From Corynebacterium jeikeium (GTDB taxonomy: Bacteria; Actinomycetota; Actinomycetes; Mycobacteriales; Mycobacteriaceae): 64,000 nt of DNA. The notes beneath the pieces are model-generated. The model made no database searches, was not told the DNA's origin, and saw nothing but the letters and a program-made list of their open reading frames with translations. Shown in pieces: positions 38,106 to 47,210 of this stretch; the first letter of the stretch is position 1, and each line of letters begins with the position of its first letter. The stretch spans positions 224,532 through 288,531 of the forward strand of contig NZ_JFCQ01000028.1 of assembly GCF_000738265.1 (NCBI RefSeq), in the 5' to 3' direction. The translations under genes and the position numbers were made by a program.

Positions 38106-39542
38106 GTGACTTTGCGAATCTACGACACTGCCGCCCGCCAGCTCCGCGACTTTGAGCCTATCCGTGAAGGCCATGCCTCGATCTATCTGTGTGGAGCGAC
38201 CGTGCAGTCGATCCCGCACATCGGACATGTACGCAGCGGAGTCGCTTTCGACATCCTGCGCAACTGGCTAGAGGCCAAGGGGCTGGACGTCGCTTTCGTA
38301 AGGAACGTCACCGACATTGACGACAAGATCCTGACCAAGGCCGCGGAGAACAACCGCCCGTGGTGGGAGTGGGCTGCCACGCACGAGCGCGCGTTTAACT
38401 GGGCTTATGACCAGTTGGGCGTCACCCCACCTTCCATCGAGCCCCGCGCCACAGGGCACGTGCCGCAGATGATCGAGTACATGCAGCGCATCATCGACAA
38501 CGGCCACGGCTACGCCGCAGACGGCAACGTGTACGCGCAACCCGCGACGATCGATAACTACGGTTTCCTGTCCGGCCAGAAGCTGGATGAGATGGATCAG
38601 GGTGAATCCGCGGGTACCGGCAAGCGCGACCCGCGCGACTTCACCATGTGGAAGGCAGCCAAGCCGGGCGAGCCGGCCTGGGATACTCCGTGGGGCCGTG
38701 GCCGCCCGGGTTGGCACATCGAGTGCTCCGCGATGGCCACGACCTACCTGGGCAGTGAGTTCGACATTCACTGCGGTGGGTTGGACCTGCAGTTCCCGCA
38801 CCACGAGAACGAGGCCGCGCAGGCGACGGCAGCGGGGGATGGGTTCGCGCGCTACTGGATGCACAACGGCTGGGTGACGATGTCCGGTGAGAAGATGTCG
38901 AAGTCCCTGGGCAACGTGCTTTCTATCCCGAATGTGCTGAAGCTGGTGCGTCCGGTTGAGCTGCGCTACTACCTGGGCAGCGCGCACTACCGTTCGATGC
39001 TGGAGTACTCCGAGGCTGCGCTGGGCGAGGCCGCTGCGGGCTACCGCCGCATCGAGAAGTTCCTGGTGCGCGCCATCGAGTTCGTCACCGGAGAGACCGC
39101 CGTGGACCCGCAGGCGCTGCCGGTCGGCGAAGTGCCGGCGCGGTTCGCGGAGAAGATGGATGACGACCTGGCCGTACCGCAGTCGTTGGCCGTGATCCAC
39201 GATATTGTTCGCGAGGGCAACAAGCTACTGGAGGCTAAGCCCACGGACGAGGTAGAGCAGCAGGTCAAGCAGATCGCTGGACAGGTTCGTGCGATGGCTG
39301 CCGTGCTGGGTGTGGATCCGCTCAGCGAGACGTGGTTGGAATCCACTAAGGCCGCTGCGGGCGGATCCGACGTGGCGATGGGTGCCCTGGATGTGCTGGT
39401 CAAGGCTGAGCTGGAGCGCCGCGCCGAAGCCCGCGCGGCCAAGGACTGGGCCACCGCCGACGAGGTACGCGACCGCCTGGCCGAGGCCGGCATTGAGGTT
39501 ACGGATACAGCCGATGGCGCGAAGTGGTCGCTGAAGGGGTAG
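38106..39542 (+). CDS. cysS: Cysteinyl-tRNA synthetase
   Basis: CysS charges tRNA-Cys. The 478-aa class I enzyme has the HIGH-type motif in [21 protein letters not shown], zinc ligands (Cys in [15 protein letters not shown] and the HHENE His), and the KMSKS loop in [12 protein letters not shown]. Its C-terminal DALR-like helical domain ends in [22 protein letters not shown]. The closely related mycothiol ligase MshC is shorter and lacks that tail, so cysS is preferred. GTG 38106 lies 7 bases after a TATACT box. rlmB, which follows cysS directly in relatives, is 8.7 kb away here because the heme locus lies between. Confidence 0.96.
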   Translation: MTLRIYDTAARQLRDFEPIREGHASIYLCGATVQSIPHIGHVRSGVAFDILRNWLEAKGLDVAFVRNVTDIDDKILTKAAENNRPWWEWAATHERAFNWAYDQLGVTPPSIEPRATGHVPQMIEYMQRIIDNGHGYAADGNVYAQPATIDNYGFLSGQKLDEMDQGESAGTGKRDPRDFTMWKAAKPGEPAWDTPWGRGRPGWHIECSAMATTYLGSEFDIHCGGLDLQFPHHENEAAQATAAGDGFARYWMHNGWVTMSGEKMSKSLGNVLSIPNVLKLVRPVELRYYLGSAHYRSMLEYSEAALGEAAAGYRRIEKFLVRAIEFVTGETAVDPQALPVGEVPARFAEKMDDDLAVPQSLAVIHDIVREGNKLLEAKPTDEVEQQVKQIAGQVRAMAAVLGVDPLSETWLESTKAAAGGSDVAMGALDVLVKAELERRAEARAAKDWATADEVRDRLAEAGIEVTDTADGAKWSLKG

Positions 39543-40086
39543 TTCCATAGACGTACTCGTCGGGCTGTAACTCTGATCCTGGAAGCTCGACCTCGTCGTC
39601 ATATATTTCTTCGGGTACGAAGTATTCTTCGTCTTTCGACCACATGGGGTTCAGGCCTGGCAAGAACCAAATGGTGGCGGCAGAAACGATGGCAATGATG
39701 ATGCCGCCCAGTGTTGCGTGCTCCGGCGGGATGTACCAAAAACCGGCCACGATCAGGGCGCCGATGGAGCCGATACATAGGGGGAGGAAGAGGTTCAGAT
39801 TCAACCTGTTTGCGGTTCTGTATTCGACCCAGTCCTCGCTGGGGAAGCGGCCGCGGGCTTGGGAGCGGATTCGGCGCTGCGTTTTCTGAGAACATACGAC
39901 GCATGCGATGGCGACTAGTGCCAGCCCGACTCCGGCGATAATAAAGTCGCCGACTACTGCGCCGTATGCCATCACGCCGATCGATACGGTTAGGGCAAAG
40001 CGTTCGGTCGCGGAAAGCGGAATTGCCTGGTGGGGGTCTACTTCAGGGTAGAGGTTGGCCAGAGGGGCCGGGGTGTATGCGGTCAT
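39499..40086 (-). CDS. Four-span membrane protein of unknown function
   Basis: Product of 195 aa: about 25 polar residues, then hydrophobic segments at roughly 30-47, 48-66, 97-117 and 122-140, and an acidic Tyr/Glu/Asp-rich C-terminal tail. I do not recognise a family. ATG 40086 has AAAGGA 8 bases upstream. Its 3' end overlaps the cysS end by 44 bases (convergent), which is unusually long. It is divergent from htaA, so the DtxR-type box at 40185-40203 could affect both. Confidence 0.6.
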   Translation of the reverse strand: MTAYTPAPLANLYPEVDPHQAIPLSATERFALTVSIGVMAYGAVVGDFIIAGVGLALVAIACVVCSQKTQRRIRSQARGRFPSEDWVEYRTANRLNLNLFLPLCIGSIGALIVAGFWYIPPEHATLGGIIIAIVSAATIWFLPGLNPMWSKDEEYFVPEEIYDDEVELPGSELQPDEYVYGTTPSATTSRHRLYP

Positions 40087-40184
40087 CCTTCGTGTCCTTT
40101 CTCGGGGGTGAGAGGTGGGGGTGGGAGACGAAGCTAAACACAAGATGCTTCTGTCTCTTAGGCTGACGTCATGATACTTTCAGT

Positions 40185-40203
40185 TAAGTTGAGCCTTACC
40201 TAA
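40185..40203. promoter_or_regulatory. DtxR-type iron box upstream of htaA
   Basis: Read on the minus strand, TTAGGTAAGGCTCAACTTA agrees with the 19-bp DtxR consensus TTAGGTTAGGCTAACCTAA at 15 positions. DtxR represses iron and heme uptake genes when iron is plentiful. It lies about 95 bases before the htaA ATG. Confidence 0.75.
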
Positions 40204-40222
40204 TTAAGGTAACACTATTCTA
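40196..40222. promoter_or_regulatory. Adjacent dyad and weaker second DtxR-like site with probable -10 box
   Basis: TTACCTAATTAAGGTAA (40196-40212) is a dyad sharing bases with the first box, and the following TAAGGTAACACTATTCTAA agrees with the DtxR pattern at about 12 of 19 positions. TATTCT at 40216-40221 could be the -10 box of htaA, so bound repressor would block it. Confidence 0.45.
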
Positions 40223-40296
40223 AGTTAGTGGTAAATCCTGGGTAGAAGGTAAGGCTGCGTAAGTCTTTTGATGTTTCAGTTCTGAGTAGGATCAGC

Positions 40297-42231
40297 ATGC
40301 ACCTTTCACTGTTTGGATCACGTCGAGGCTCGGTGCGACGGTCGTTCGGTCGTACATCCACGGCCGTGGCCGCCACCTCCGTACTTGCCTTCGCTCCCGT
40401 AGCATTTACCACGGTCGCTACTCCCGTTGCCTCAGCGGCGGGAACCTGTGAATTCAATTGGGGTATCAAGCAGAGCTACCGTGCCTATATCCAAGGCCCT
40501 GTTGCTAAAGGCGGATGGGGTGGCGACGGTATCGGCTTTACCGGCGATAAGACCGGCCCGAATGGCACCTTCCAGTTCAGTCCCCAAAAGCCCCAGGTAA
40601 ACGGCGATACGGTGACCGTTCCGCTAAACGGAGTTCTCCGTTTCAACGGTCACAACTATGGCGGCGATGACCTGCTAGATATGACGCTCTCCGATTGGAA
40701 GGTACGCGCAAAAGGAAAAACCGCCGAGATCCTGGTGGACTATGTCTCCTATGAGTCGGACATGGTCGATAAGAGCAAACGGGGAGCCAAAATCACTGGC
40801 GACGATGAAGTCATCGCCAAGGTGAACCTGTCTACCCCGGTGAACCCCGGCTCAGGGAGCGTAAACCTTTCTGGTTCTACGACGCTTACTCAAGGTGGCA
40901 GTCGGCTGTTTCTCGCTTACAAGGCGGGAACCTCGATGGATCCAACCAGTGGCTCAGTTGCTTTGGACGGCAGCTGTGGATCAGATTCGGGCAGTGGCTC
41001 GGGATCGGGCGAAAAGCGCACGCTGACCACGATCGATGGCAACTTCACCGGCTTTAACAAGGAAGCTATGGGAATTCTGTCTGAGACGAACGACACGATG
41101 AACGCCCTGACCACTTTCATGGGTAACTCCCAAGCCTTCTTGGACGAGTATGAATCTTTCGTCAATCGCGGGCGCGGTAAGAACGGATCTTCTAGCGGAA
41201 GCGACTCCGGAACTAGCTCCACCTCCGGAACGAGCTCCAACTCCAACTCCGGTTCTGGTGGCGGATCGGCCTCTGGTGGAGCATCGCTTGGATCCGGAAA
41301 CAGTGGTGCGCGAAACGGCGGAACAGGCGGCGGGTCGGCCTCCAGCGGAGGCGGAACAACCCGTGGCGGTGTCGCTGCAGGCGGAGCAGCTGGTGGCGGT
41401 GGAGATCTGCACTGCGCGTCGGTCAAGGCAGTCGAAAGCGCCAAGGCATCGTGGGCTCTGAAAGAATCCTTCCAGTCGTACATCACCGGCTCTATCGCTA
41501 AGGGCAAGTGGGATTTGAGCGGGGTCGGATACAGCGGTGGCAAGTATCAGTTCACCGGCAACGGTGGCAACGTCGATACATCTTCGCAGCAGGGAACGAT
41601 TTCCTATGGTGGTGCGATGCAATTCACCGGTCACAACGGAATTCTCGACCTGAACATTGCTAATCCGGAGATCCAGTTCAACGGTGGAACAGGAAGGCTT
41701 GTTGCCGATGTTCGTTCTTCAAACATGGAAGGCGAGAAACGAGACTTCGGGCGCACAGTGCTGGGAGACCTGAGCTTTAGTTCCCTTGATGTCTCGGAAA
41801 ACTCAGTAAGCGGAGAGGCGAGTGTATCGCTGACCCAGGATGGTTCCGTAGCTTTCGCTGAATTCTACGATCCGGGAACCCAGCTAGCGCCGATATCTTT
41901 CAGCGCCCAGCTAGGTGGCCAGGGTGACTGCGACGCAGTGGGCGGTACTTCAGCATCTGGATCGAATGCGGGTGGATCGGGCGGTGGTTCTTCTGCCGCG
42001 CACAATGCTGCCGCCGCGAAGCTCGCCGGCAATAAGGACGGTTTCGGCAATGGCGTCGACGGCGATTCTTCATCGGCTGGGTACGAAAACGGATCGAGCA
42101 AATTCAAGGTTAAGCCTGTTGCGGCTGAGGGCCAGGATGAGAATCCGACTTCTTACCTTCTCGGATTGATCGTAGGAGTCATCGTCGCAGGTGGAAGTAT
42201 CGGTCGACTGGTTGTAAGTAATCCGTCTTAA
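40297..42231 (+). CDS. htaA: HtaA, cell-surface heme-binding protein with two CR domains
   Basis: HtaA takes heme from hemoglobin at the surface and passes it to HmuT. The 644-aa product has a signal peptide (cleavage near residue 48) and two HtaA conserved regions. CR1 (about 50-228) carries Tyr64, His119 and Tyr208; CR2 (about 380-545) carries Tyr395, His446 and Tyr524. These match the Tyr/His/Tyr pattern of C. diphtheriae HtaA. A Ser/Gly-rich linker of about 75 residues lies between the regions, and a C-terminal hydrophobic segment (about 618-638) anchors the protein. ATG has TAGGATCAGC in front. A DtxR-type box lies upstream. hmuTUV follow after 48 bases. Confidence 0.95.
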   Translation: MHLSLFGSRRGSVRRSFGRTSTAVAATSVLAFAPVAFTTVATPVASAAGTCEFNWGIKQSYRAYIQGPVAKGGWGGDGIGFTGDKTGPNGTFQFSPQKPQVNGDTVTVPLNGVLRFNGHNYGGDDLLDMTLSDWKVRAKGKTAEILVDYVSYESDMVDKSKRGAKITGDDEVIAKVNLSTPVNPGSGSVNLSGSTTLTQGGSRLFLAYKAGTSMDPTSGSVALDGSCGSDSGSGSGSGEKRTLTTIDGNFTGFNKEAMGILSETNDTMNALTTFMGNSQAFLDEYESFVNRGRGKNGSSSGSDSGTSSTSGTSSNSNSGSGGGSASGGASLGSGNSGARNGGTGGGSASSGGGTTRGGVAAGGAAGGGGDLHCASVKAVESAKASWALKESFQSYITGSIAKGKWDLSGVGYSGGKYQFTGNGGNVDTSSQQGTISYGGAMQFTGHNGILDLNIANPEIQFNGGTGRLVADVRSSNMEGEKRDFGRTVLGDLSFSSLDVSENSVSGEASVSLTQDGSVAFAEFYDPGTQLAPISFSAQLGGQGDCDAVGGTSASGSNAGGSGGGSSAAHNAAAAKLAGNKDGFGNGVDGDSSSAGYENGSSKFKVKPVAAEGQDENPTSYLLGLIVGVIVAGGSIGRLVVSNPS

Positions 42232-42279
42232 TCCGCCTACTAGGTGGCAAAACACTGTTCAGTTAGAAAGCACGTTTTA

Positions 42280-43371
42280 ATGTCCATTGTTCCTAATCGA
42301 ACTGTGCGGTTAGCGTTCCGCACCTGTGTGTTGTTTATCTGCACGGCCAGCCTCGCTGCGTGTGGCGTTAAGGGCGCCTATGAATCCGAAGCTGATGCTG
42401 CTCTGCGAAACGACATCAAGAATGCCGCTGATCTGCAGGACCCCCGTAGCTTTGAGGGAGTTTCGGAGGTCAAGGACTTCACGGATGTGGAGCCTGTGAC
42501 CAAGAATCCATCCCCGAAGCTGCCGGTGGAGCTGACCGACGCAGACGGCCACGATGTCAAAGTTAATAAGCTAGATCGGATTCTGGCTCTAGACCTGTAT
42601 GGCACTTACACTAAAACCCTTACTGGCCTGGGGCTTGCCGACCGGATTGTAGGCCGCACGGTCTCTTCTACTGAAAACATCTTGGCCGACAGGCCAGTGG
42701 TCACTCAGGGTGGGCACAACATCAACGTGGAAGCCGTGTTGTCGTTGGAGCCGGATATCGTCATCGTGGACCACTCCATCGGTCCACGGGACGCTATCGA
42801 TCAGATTCGTCAGGCGGGCGTGACCACCGTGGTCATGGAACCGACCCGCACGATCGATTCGGTGGCCGAGGACATCACCACGCTCGGTGCTGTCGTGGGG
42901 CTCCCGGAGGATGCGGAAAAGCTTGCAGATCGCACAGTCGAGGAAATAGATCTGGATAAAGAGGCCATCAAGAAGATGGTGCCCTCTACACCGATGCGGG
43001 TGGCATTCCTTTATGCTCGTGGAAATGGTGGAGTGTTCTTTATTATGGGCGAAGGGACCGGAGCCAAAGACCTGATCGAGGGCGTTGGTGCGGTTGACGT
43101 GGGGACGGAGAACAACCTTTCCTACATCGAACCAGCCAATGCGGAGTCGCTAGCTAGGTTAAACCCAGATGCGTTCATCATGATGACCGGCGGGTTGGAA
43201 TCCACCGGAGGGATCGAAGGTCTGCTCAAACGCCCCGGCATAGCCCAAACCACAGCAGGGCAGAAGCGGCGCGTAATCACGATTCCAGATGGTCAATCGC
43301 TGGCGTTCGGTCCTATGACTGGGCAAACACTTTTGCGGACAGCGAAGGCGTTATATGACCCACACGGTTAA
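42280..43371 (+). CDS. hmuT: HmuT, heme-binding lipoprotein of the heme ABC importer
   Basis: Substrate-binding lipoprotein of 363 aa. Lipobox SLAAC places the lipidated Cys at residue 28. The PBP (TroA-like) fold is seen in LDRILALDLYGTYTKTLTGLGLADRIVGR (quoted in part: RILALDLYGTY). His146 (TQGGHNINVE) and Tyr282 (LSYIEPANAE) are 136 residues apart, the same distance as the heme ligands His136 and Tyr272 of C. diphtheriae HmuT. ATG 42280 has AGAAAG upstream; the frame is open 12 codons further but without a signal peptide. The end overlaps hmuU by 17 bases. Confidence 0.95.
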   Translation: MSIVPNRTVRLAFRTCVLFICTASLAACGVKGAYESEADAALRNDIKNAADLQDPRSFEGVSEVKDFTDVEPVTKNPSPKLPVELTDADGHDVKVNKLDRILALDLYGTYTKTLTGLGLADRIVGRTVSSTENILADRPVVTQGGHNINVEAVLSLEPDIVIVDHSIGPRDAIDQIRQAGVTTVVMEPTRTIDSVAEDITTLGAVVGLPEDAEKLADRTVEEIDLDKEAIKKMVPSTPMRVAFLYARGNGGVFFIMGEGTGAKDLIEGVGAVDVGTENNLSYIEPANAESLARLNPDAFIMMTGGLESTGGIEGLLKRPGIAQTTAGQKRRVITIPDGQSLAFGPMTGQTLLRTAKALYDPHG

Positions 43372-44404
43372 CACGAACGAGTTTCTCCGGGCGCGAACGC
43401 GCCGACGGGTAGGGATTTTCGGTGCACTTGTGGTGCTTATGCTTGTTGCTGCGGTGCTATCGATCGTGCTTGGACAGTACTACGTGCCACTGCAGGATTT
43501 AGGTTCAATCTTGCTGGGGAAAGACCATCATTCAGGTCTGGCCTCCAGCGTAGTGTGGGATATTCGCTTGCCGCGCATCCTGCTGGGGTTCCTAGTCGGT
43601 GCATGCTTGGGTGTGGCTGGAACATTGATGCAGGCGGTGTTTGCCAACCCACTGGCCGAGCCATCGATTATCGGCGTGACCTCGGGAGCCGGGGTTGGTG
43701 CGGCGTTGGCAATCGTCTTTAACCTTGCTTTCTTCGGCACGTTCACCGTTCCATTCTTCGCCTTTCTTTCCGCATTGGTTGCCGCTGGCCTGATTTACCA
43801 GCTAGCTCGAAGCCAAGGCCGAGTTGTGGTTATCAATCTGGTTCTCACAGGTATCGCGGTTAATGCCGTGTGTGGAGCAATTATCTCCTTCATGGTCTAT
43901 TTGGCTCCGACCGCCAGTCGGGAAGAGATCATCTTTTGGCAGATGGGATCCCTAAATGGTGCCCAGTGGAAGCACGTTTGGGTGGTTTTGCCGATCACGA
44001 TGGTTGGAATTGCCGTAGCCCTACGGATGGGTGGGGCACTAGACGTACTTGCTTTGGGTGAGAAAGCCGCTGGTCACACAGGGATCAATGTAAGTCAATT
44101 GCGAGTGATTGCGATCATCGCTGCGACCGTACTCACTGCAGGCGCAGTTGCCTTTGCCGGGCTCATCGGCTTCGTAGGGCTGATTATCCCGCACCTGTTG
44201 CGAACGGTCATGGGGCCGGAGAATTATCTCCTCATCCCTGCTTCTGCGCTTGGCGGGGCGGTCTTGATTGGTCTGGCCGATGTGGCTGCCCGCACATTGA
44301 TTGAATTCGCAGATTTGCCTATTGGCATCTTCACTGCCCTTGTCGGCGGCCCGACTTTCTTCGTTCTGCTGCGCCGAATGATGCGAAAGGGGATTCATGC
44401 ATGA
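43355..44404 (+). CDS. hmuU: HmuU, heme ABC importer permease
   Basis: FecCD-family permease of 349 aa with about ten hydrophobic segments. Typical parts are DIRLPRILLGFLVGACLGVAGTLMQ, NPLAEPSIIGVTSGAGVGA and the ATPase-docking loop GEKAAGHTGINVSQLR. It forms the membrane channel for heme with HmuV. The start overlaps hmuT and its stop overlaps hmuV (ATGA), so the three genes are translationally coupled. Confidence 0.96.
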   Translation: MTHTVNTNEFLRARTRRRVGIFGALVVLMLVAAVLSIVLGQYYVPLQDLGSILLGKDHHSGLASSVVWDIRLPRILLGFLVGACLGVAGTLMQAVFANPLAEPSIIGVTSGAGVGAALAIVFNLAFFGTFTVPFFAFLSALVAAGLIYQLARSQGRVVVINLVLTGIAVNAVCGAIISFMVYLAPTASREEIIFWQMGSLNGAQWKHVWVVLPITMVGIAVALRMGGALDVLALGEKAAGHTGINVSQLRVIAIIAATVLTAGAVAFAGLIGFVGLIIPHLLRTVMGPENYLLIPASALGGAVLIGLADVAARTLIEFADLPIGIFTALVGGPTFFVLLRRMMRKGIHA

Positions 44405-45312
44405 GTGCTCACTGTAGCGATGCGACTACAAACAGTATGGCTATCGGCGATAGGGCCATTGAGGTATCTGGCCTTACCGTCGACGTTGGCGCCAAGCGGT
44501 TGCTCAGTGACATTAGTTTTGTCGCTCGTGCCGGCGAGGTCACAGGGCTCATTGGGCCGAATGGTGCTGGTAAGTCGACGCTGCTTGCCGCGCTGTCTGG
44601 GGATATTAAACCTACTCAGGGTGTGGTTTCCGTCGCCGGATTAGACCCCTCTCGGGCTGATGCAAGGACGATGGCGCGGCGCCGTGCGGTGTTGCTTCAG
44701 GATGTCCAAGTCGCGTTTGAGTTTCTTGTTCGAGATGTTGTGGCGATGGGACGGCGACCGTGGCGAGGGACAGTCGATAGCAGTGTGGATGAGCTCATTG
44801 TTGACGCTGCTCTGGACGCCACCGGTTCCACTACGTTGGCAGTTCGTGACATCGTCACTCTTTCCGGTGGCGAACGTGCTCGGGTTGCATTGTCCCGGGT
44901 ATTGGCCCAGCAAACACCGGTGGTGTTGTTAGACGAGCCGACCGCGGCGATGGATATCCGTCATCAGGAACAAGTCTTGAGCTTGATGCAGCAGATCGCT
45001 CACAGAGTTGGAACTGCGGTGGTGATTGTGTTGCATGACCTCGATGCAGCTGCGGCGTATTGCGATCACATCGTCTGTCTATCCAATGGGCGAATTGCCG
45101 CCGATGGATCGGTTGATTCGGTCTATACCGACGAGATCCTCTCCAGCGTTTATGACTGGCCCATCGAAGTTGTCCGCAGTGCGGATAATGACATCTCTGT
45201 CCGTCCGCGGCGAAGGGATCCGCCTGCTGCAGTAGCTCAACTGCTTTCCGCATATCAATCCACCCTCCCATTCACTAGGGCTAAGTCCCTAGGATCCATT
45301 CATCAGGAGTAA
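44401..45312 (+). CDS. hmuV: HmuV, heme ABC importer ATPase
   Basis: ATPase of 303 aa with Walker [15 protein letters not shown] (about residues 51-64), signature [15 protein letters not shown], Walker [13 protein letters not shown] and the switch His in [10 protein letters not shown]. It powers heme import through HmuU. The C-terminal 40 residues are extra and polar. It overlaps hmuU by four bases; the next HtaA-domain gene starts 5 bases after its stop, so the whole group hmuT to the 45318 gene appears to be one operon. Confidence 0.96.
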   Translation: MSAHCSDATTNSMAIGDRAIEVSGLTVDVGAKRLLSDISFVARAGEVTGLIGPNGAGKSTLLAALSGDIKPTQGVVSVAGLDPSRADARTMARRRAVLLQDVQVAFEFLVRDVVAMGRRPWRGTVDSSVDELIVDAALDATGSTTLAVRDIVTLSGGERARVALSRVLAQQTPVVLLDEPTAAMDIRHQEQVLSLMQQIAHRVGTAVVIVLHDLDAAAAYCDHIVCLSNGRIAADGSVDSVYTDEILSSVYDWPIEVVRSADNDISVRPRRRDPPAAVAQLLSAYQSTLPFTRAKSLGSIHQE

Positions 45313-45317
45313 TTCTC

Positions 45318-46415
45318 ATGTCTATTAAGTCAACTCGAAATGCCATGCTCGGCACTGTGATGTCCTTCGCCCTGGGCACTGCTGCACTTTCCGTACCCGT
45401 TGCATCGGCACAGGAGGGCGCATCTCAGGCTAAACCTGAATGCAAAACTGTTATCACTGGCGGTACCTTCAACTGGGGATTGAAGGAGAGCTTCCGCAGC
45501 TACATCCTGGGGAGAATCGCTCAGGGAAGCTGGGAAACGAAGGGTGAGGTTAAGGAATCTGATCCTGCCAACAAGAAGTCCAAGGACTTCCAATTCCAAT
45601 TCCAGGTAGACCCAAGTGTATCTAGCATTGAGGTCGATTCCGAGGGCAACGTAACCAAGGCAGAGATCGGCACCAAGCCGTCCGATGTCGTTTTTGAAGG
45701 CCATCATGGTGCTTTGTACTCGAACTTCAAGTCCCCTTACATCACGGCCGAGGGGGCTAGTATTCAGGGCGGCGCCAGCTACGAGGGATACTACGTGCCT
45801 GGCAAGCACATGACTGAGTATACGCCTGAGGACCGTATCGAAGAGAACAAGGTTTCCGGCAGGGACGTGTTCTCGAAGGGGCACGGAAACTGGAAGGTTG
45901 ACGGGGACACTGTCACGCTTGATGCAAGCAGCATGACCTACGTTCCTAAGCCAGGAACGGATGGGGACAAGAACATTGTGGAGGGTGTAGACGTCCTATT
46001 CATGGGCATTTACTCGGCGGACTACAAGCCAGAGCTGGATGACATCAATGTTTCTCTGACCACCGAGAAGAAATGTGCAACGCCAGGGGAGCCGAATCCG
46101 GATGATGAAGGTGGTTCCGGCCCGGACAACCCGAGCAACCCAGACAACCCGGACAACCCGAGCAACCCGAGCAACCCAGACAACCCGGACAACCCCAGCA
46201 ACCCGGACAACCCGGACAACCCAGACAACCCGGATGACCAGGGGCAAGGCCAAGGTTCGCTGGGCAAGTTCGGAAAGGTGTGGAACTACATTCTTGGCAC
46301 GGTCGGAATCCTAGGCATGCTGGCGATCATTGGCCACGCGATCAACGTGTCTGGCGCTCTCGATGGCATTCACAAGAAGATTGATGAATTCCTACGCCAC
46401 CACAACTTGCGCTAA
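45318..46415 (+). CDS. HtaA-domain surface protein with Asn-Pro repeat stalk
   Basis: Product of 365 aa with a signal peptide (cleavage near ASA, residue 31) and one HtaA conserved region (about 45-255). Heme-ligand candidates are Tyr62 (SFRSYI), His129/130 (FEGHHG) and Tyr232 or Tyr236. A stalk of twelve DNP/SNP triplets (about 270-305) follows, then a C-terminal membrane span (about 323-345). Domain content resembles HtaC or ChtA-type proteins of C. diphtheriae, but one domain and the stalk differ, so I give no symbol. It sits in the hmu operon, 5 bases after hmuV, and probably presents heme to the importer. Confidence 0.87.
   Translation: MSIKSTRNAMLGTVMSFALGTAALSVPVASAQEGASQAKPECKTVITGGTFNWGLKESFRSYILGRIAQGSWETKGEVKESDPANKKSKDFQFQFQVDPSVSSIEVDSEGNVTKAEIGTKPSDVVFEGHHGALYSNFKSPYITAEGASIQGGASYEGYYVPGKHMTEYTPEDRIEENKVSGRDVFSKGHGNWKVDGDTVTLDASSMTYVPKPGTDGDKNIVEGVDVLFMGIYSADYKPELDDINVSLTTEKKCATPGEPNPDDEGGSGPDNPSNPDNPDNPSNPSNPDNPDNPSNPDNPDNPDNPDDQGQGQGSLGKFGKVWNYILGTVGILGMLAIIGHAINVSGALDGIHKKIDEFLRHHNLR
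46125..46232 (+). repeat. 9-bp repeat coding for DNP/SNP triplets
   Basis: Twelve in-frame 9-bp units (GAC/AGC-AAC-CC-N) encode the stalk of the 45318 protein. Such a tract is prone to length change by slippage. Confidence 0.9.
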
Positions 46416-46416
46416 T

Positions 46417-46437
46417 AACGAGTTCCCTTTTCTCGTT
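46417..46437 (+). terminator. Weak hairpin after the stalk protein gene
   Basis: AACGAG (46417-46422) pairs with CTCGTT (46432-46437) around a T-rich loop. It may partly separate the hmu operon from hmuO. Confidence 0.4.
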
Positions 46438-46495
46438 CAGCGACAGATTCCAGATTCCACGCGGATCTTGAAACTCTTTCGAAAGGAATAACGTG

Positions 46496-47170
46496 ATGGC
46501 TTCGACCTCCACACTTTCAAACACAAGCTTTAACACAGCCGAGCCGATCTCTCAGGCACTGCGCAATGCCACTGCGGAGGCGCACGGGCGCGCAGAAGGA
46601 TCCGAGTTCATGAGCACCCTTTTCAAAGGCGAGCTTGACGCTCAAGCGGTGTATGCGCTTTCGGGACAACTCTGGTTTGTCTACAGCGCTCTAGAGAACG
46701 CTGTAGAAAGAGTCTCCGGCACTCCCATCGGGTCGGCTATTGCCGATCCGCGCCTACAACGTTGCGCTGCGTTGGAACACGATCTGACGTATTGCCTCGG
46801 CTCCGATTGGCGCGAACAACTTGAACTACTGCCCGCCACCCGGCGGTATGTAGATCGCCTCGACTCTTTCGGAGAACAAGACGTTGTACGAGTGATCGCT
46901 CATCACTATGTCCGCTACCTCGGGGATATTTCCGGCGGTCAGGTCATCGCTGTACGTGTAGCAGACCTCTACAATGTCGCTCCTGAGGCATTGAAGTTCT
47001 ATGACTTCTCCGCCATCGGCAAGATCCCTCCTTACCGAACCAATTATCGCCAGCGCCTCGATAACCTGCCTCTCACCGCAAGGCAGCGCACTGAACTGAT
47101 CGGGGAAGCTAACACCGCTTTTGGTATGAACTCCGCGTTGTTCGCAGATCTATACAGAGTCTGCGCGTGA
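46496..47170 (+). CDS. hmuO: Heme oxygenase
   Basis: HmuO breaks heme into biliverdin, CO and iron in the cytoplasm. The 224-aa product has the proximal ligand His30 in NATAEAHGRAEGSEFM and the distal helix LGDISGGQVIAVRV with the flexible Gly pair and Asp, as in C. diphtheriae HmuO. ATG 46496 is 8 bases after AAAGGA; a GTG just before (46493) is an alternative. It lies between two HtaA-domain genes, linking heme uptake to iron release in one locus. No separate iron box is visible directly upstream. Confidence 0.96.
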   Translation: MASTSTLSNTSFNTAEPISQALRNATAEAHGRAEGSEFMSTLFKGELDAQAVYALSGQLWFVYSALENAVERVSGTPIGSAIADPRLQRCAALEHDLTYCLGSDWREQLELLPATRRYVDRLDSFGEQDVVRVIAHHYVRYLGDISGGQVIAVRVADLYNVAPEALKFYDFSAIGKIPPYRTNYRQRLDNLPLTARQRTELIGEANTAFGMNSALFADLYRVCA

Positions 47171-47210
47171 ACCTATCTTTTTGTTTTCCATCCCTCGAAA
47201 GGAGACACTT

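Noticed and set aside
38106..39542. Mycothiol ligase MshC as an alternative to CysS
   Set aside because: The C-terminal DALR-like domain, length and place after ispF fit CysS; MshC is shorter and lacks that domain.
46125..46232. CRISPR-like or misassembled short repeat
   Set aside because: Units are 9 bp, without spacers, and keep the reading frame of a secreted protein.
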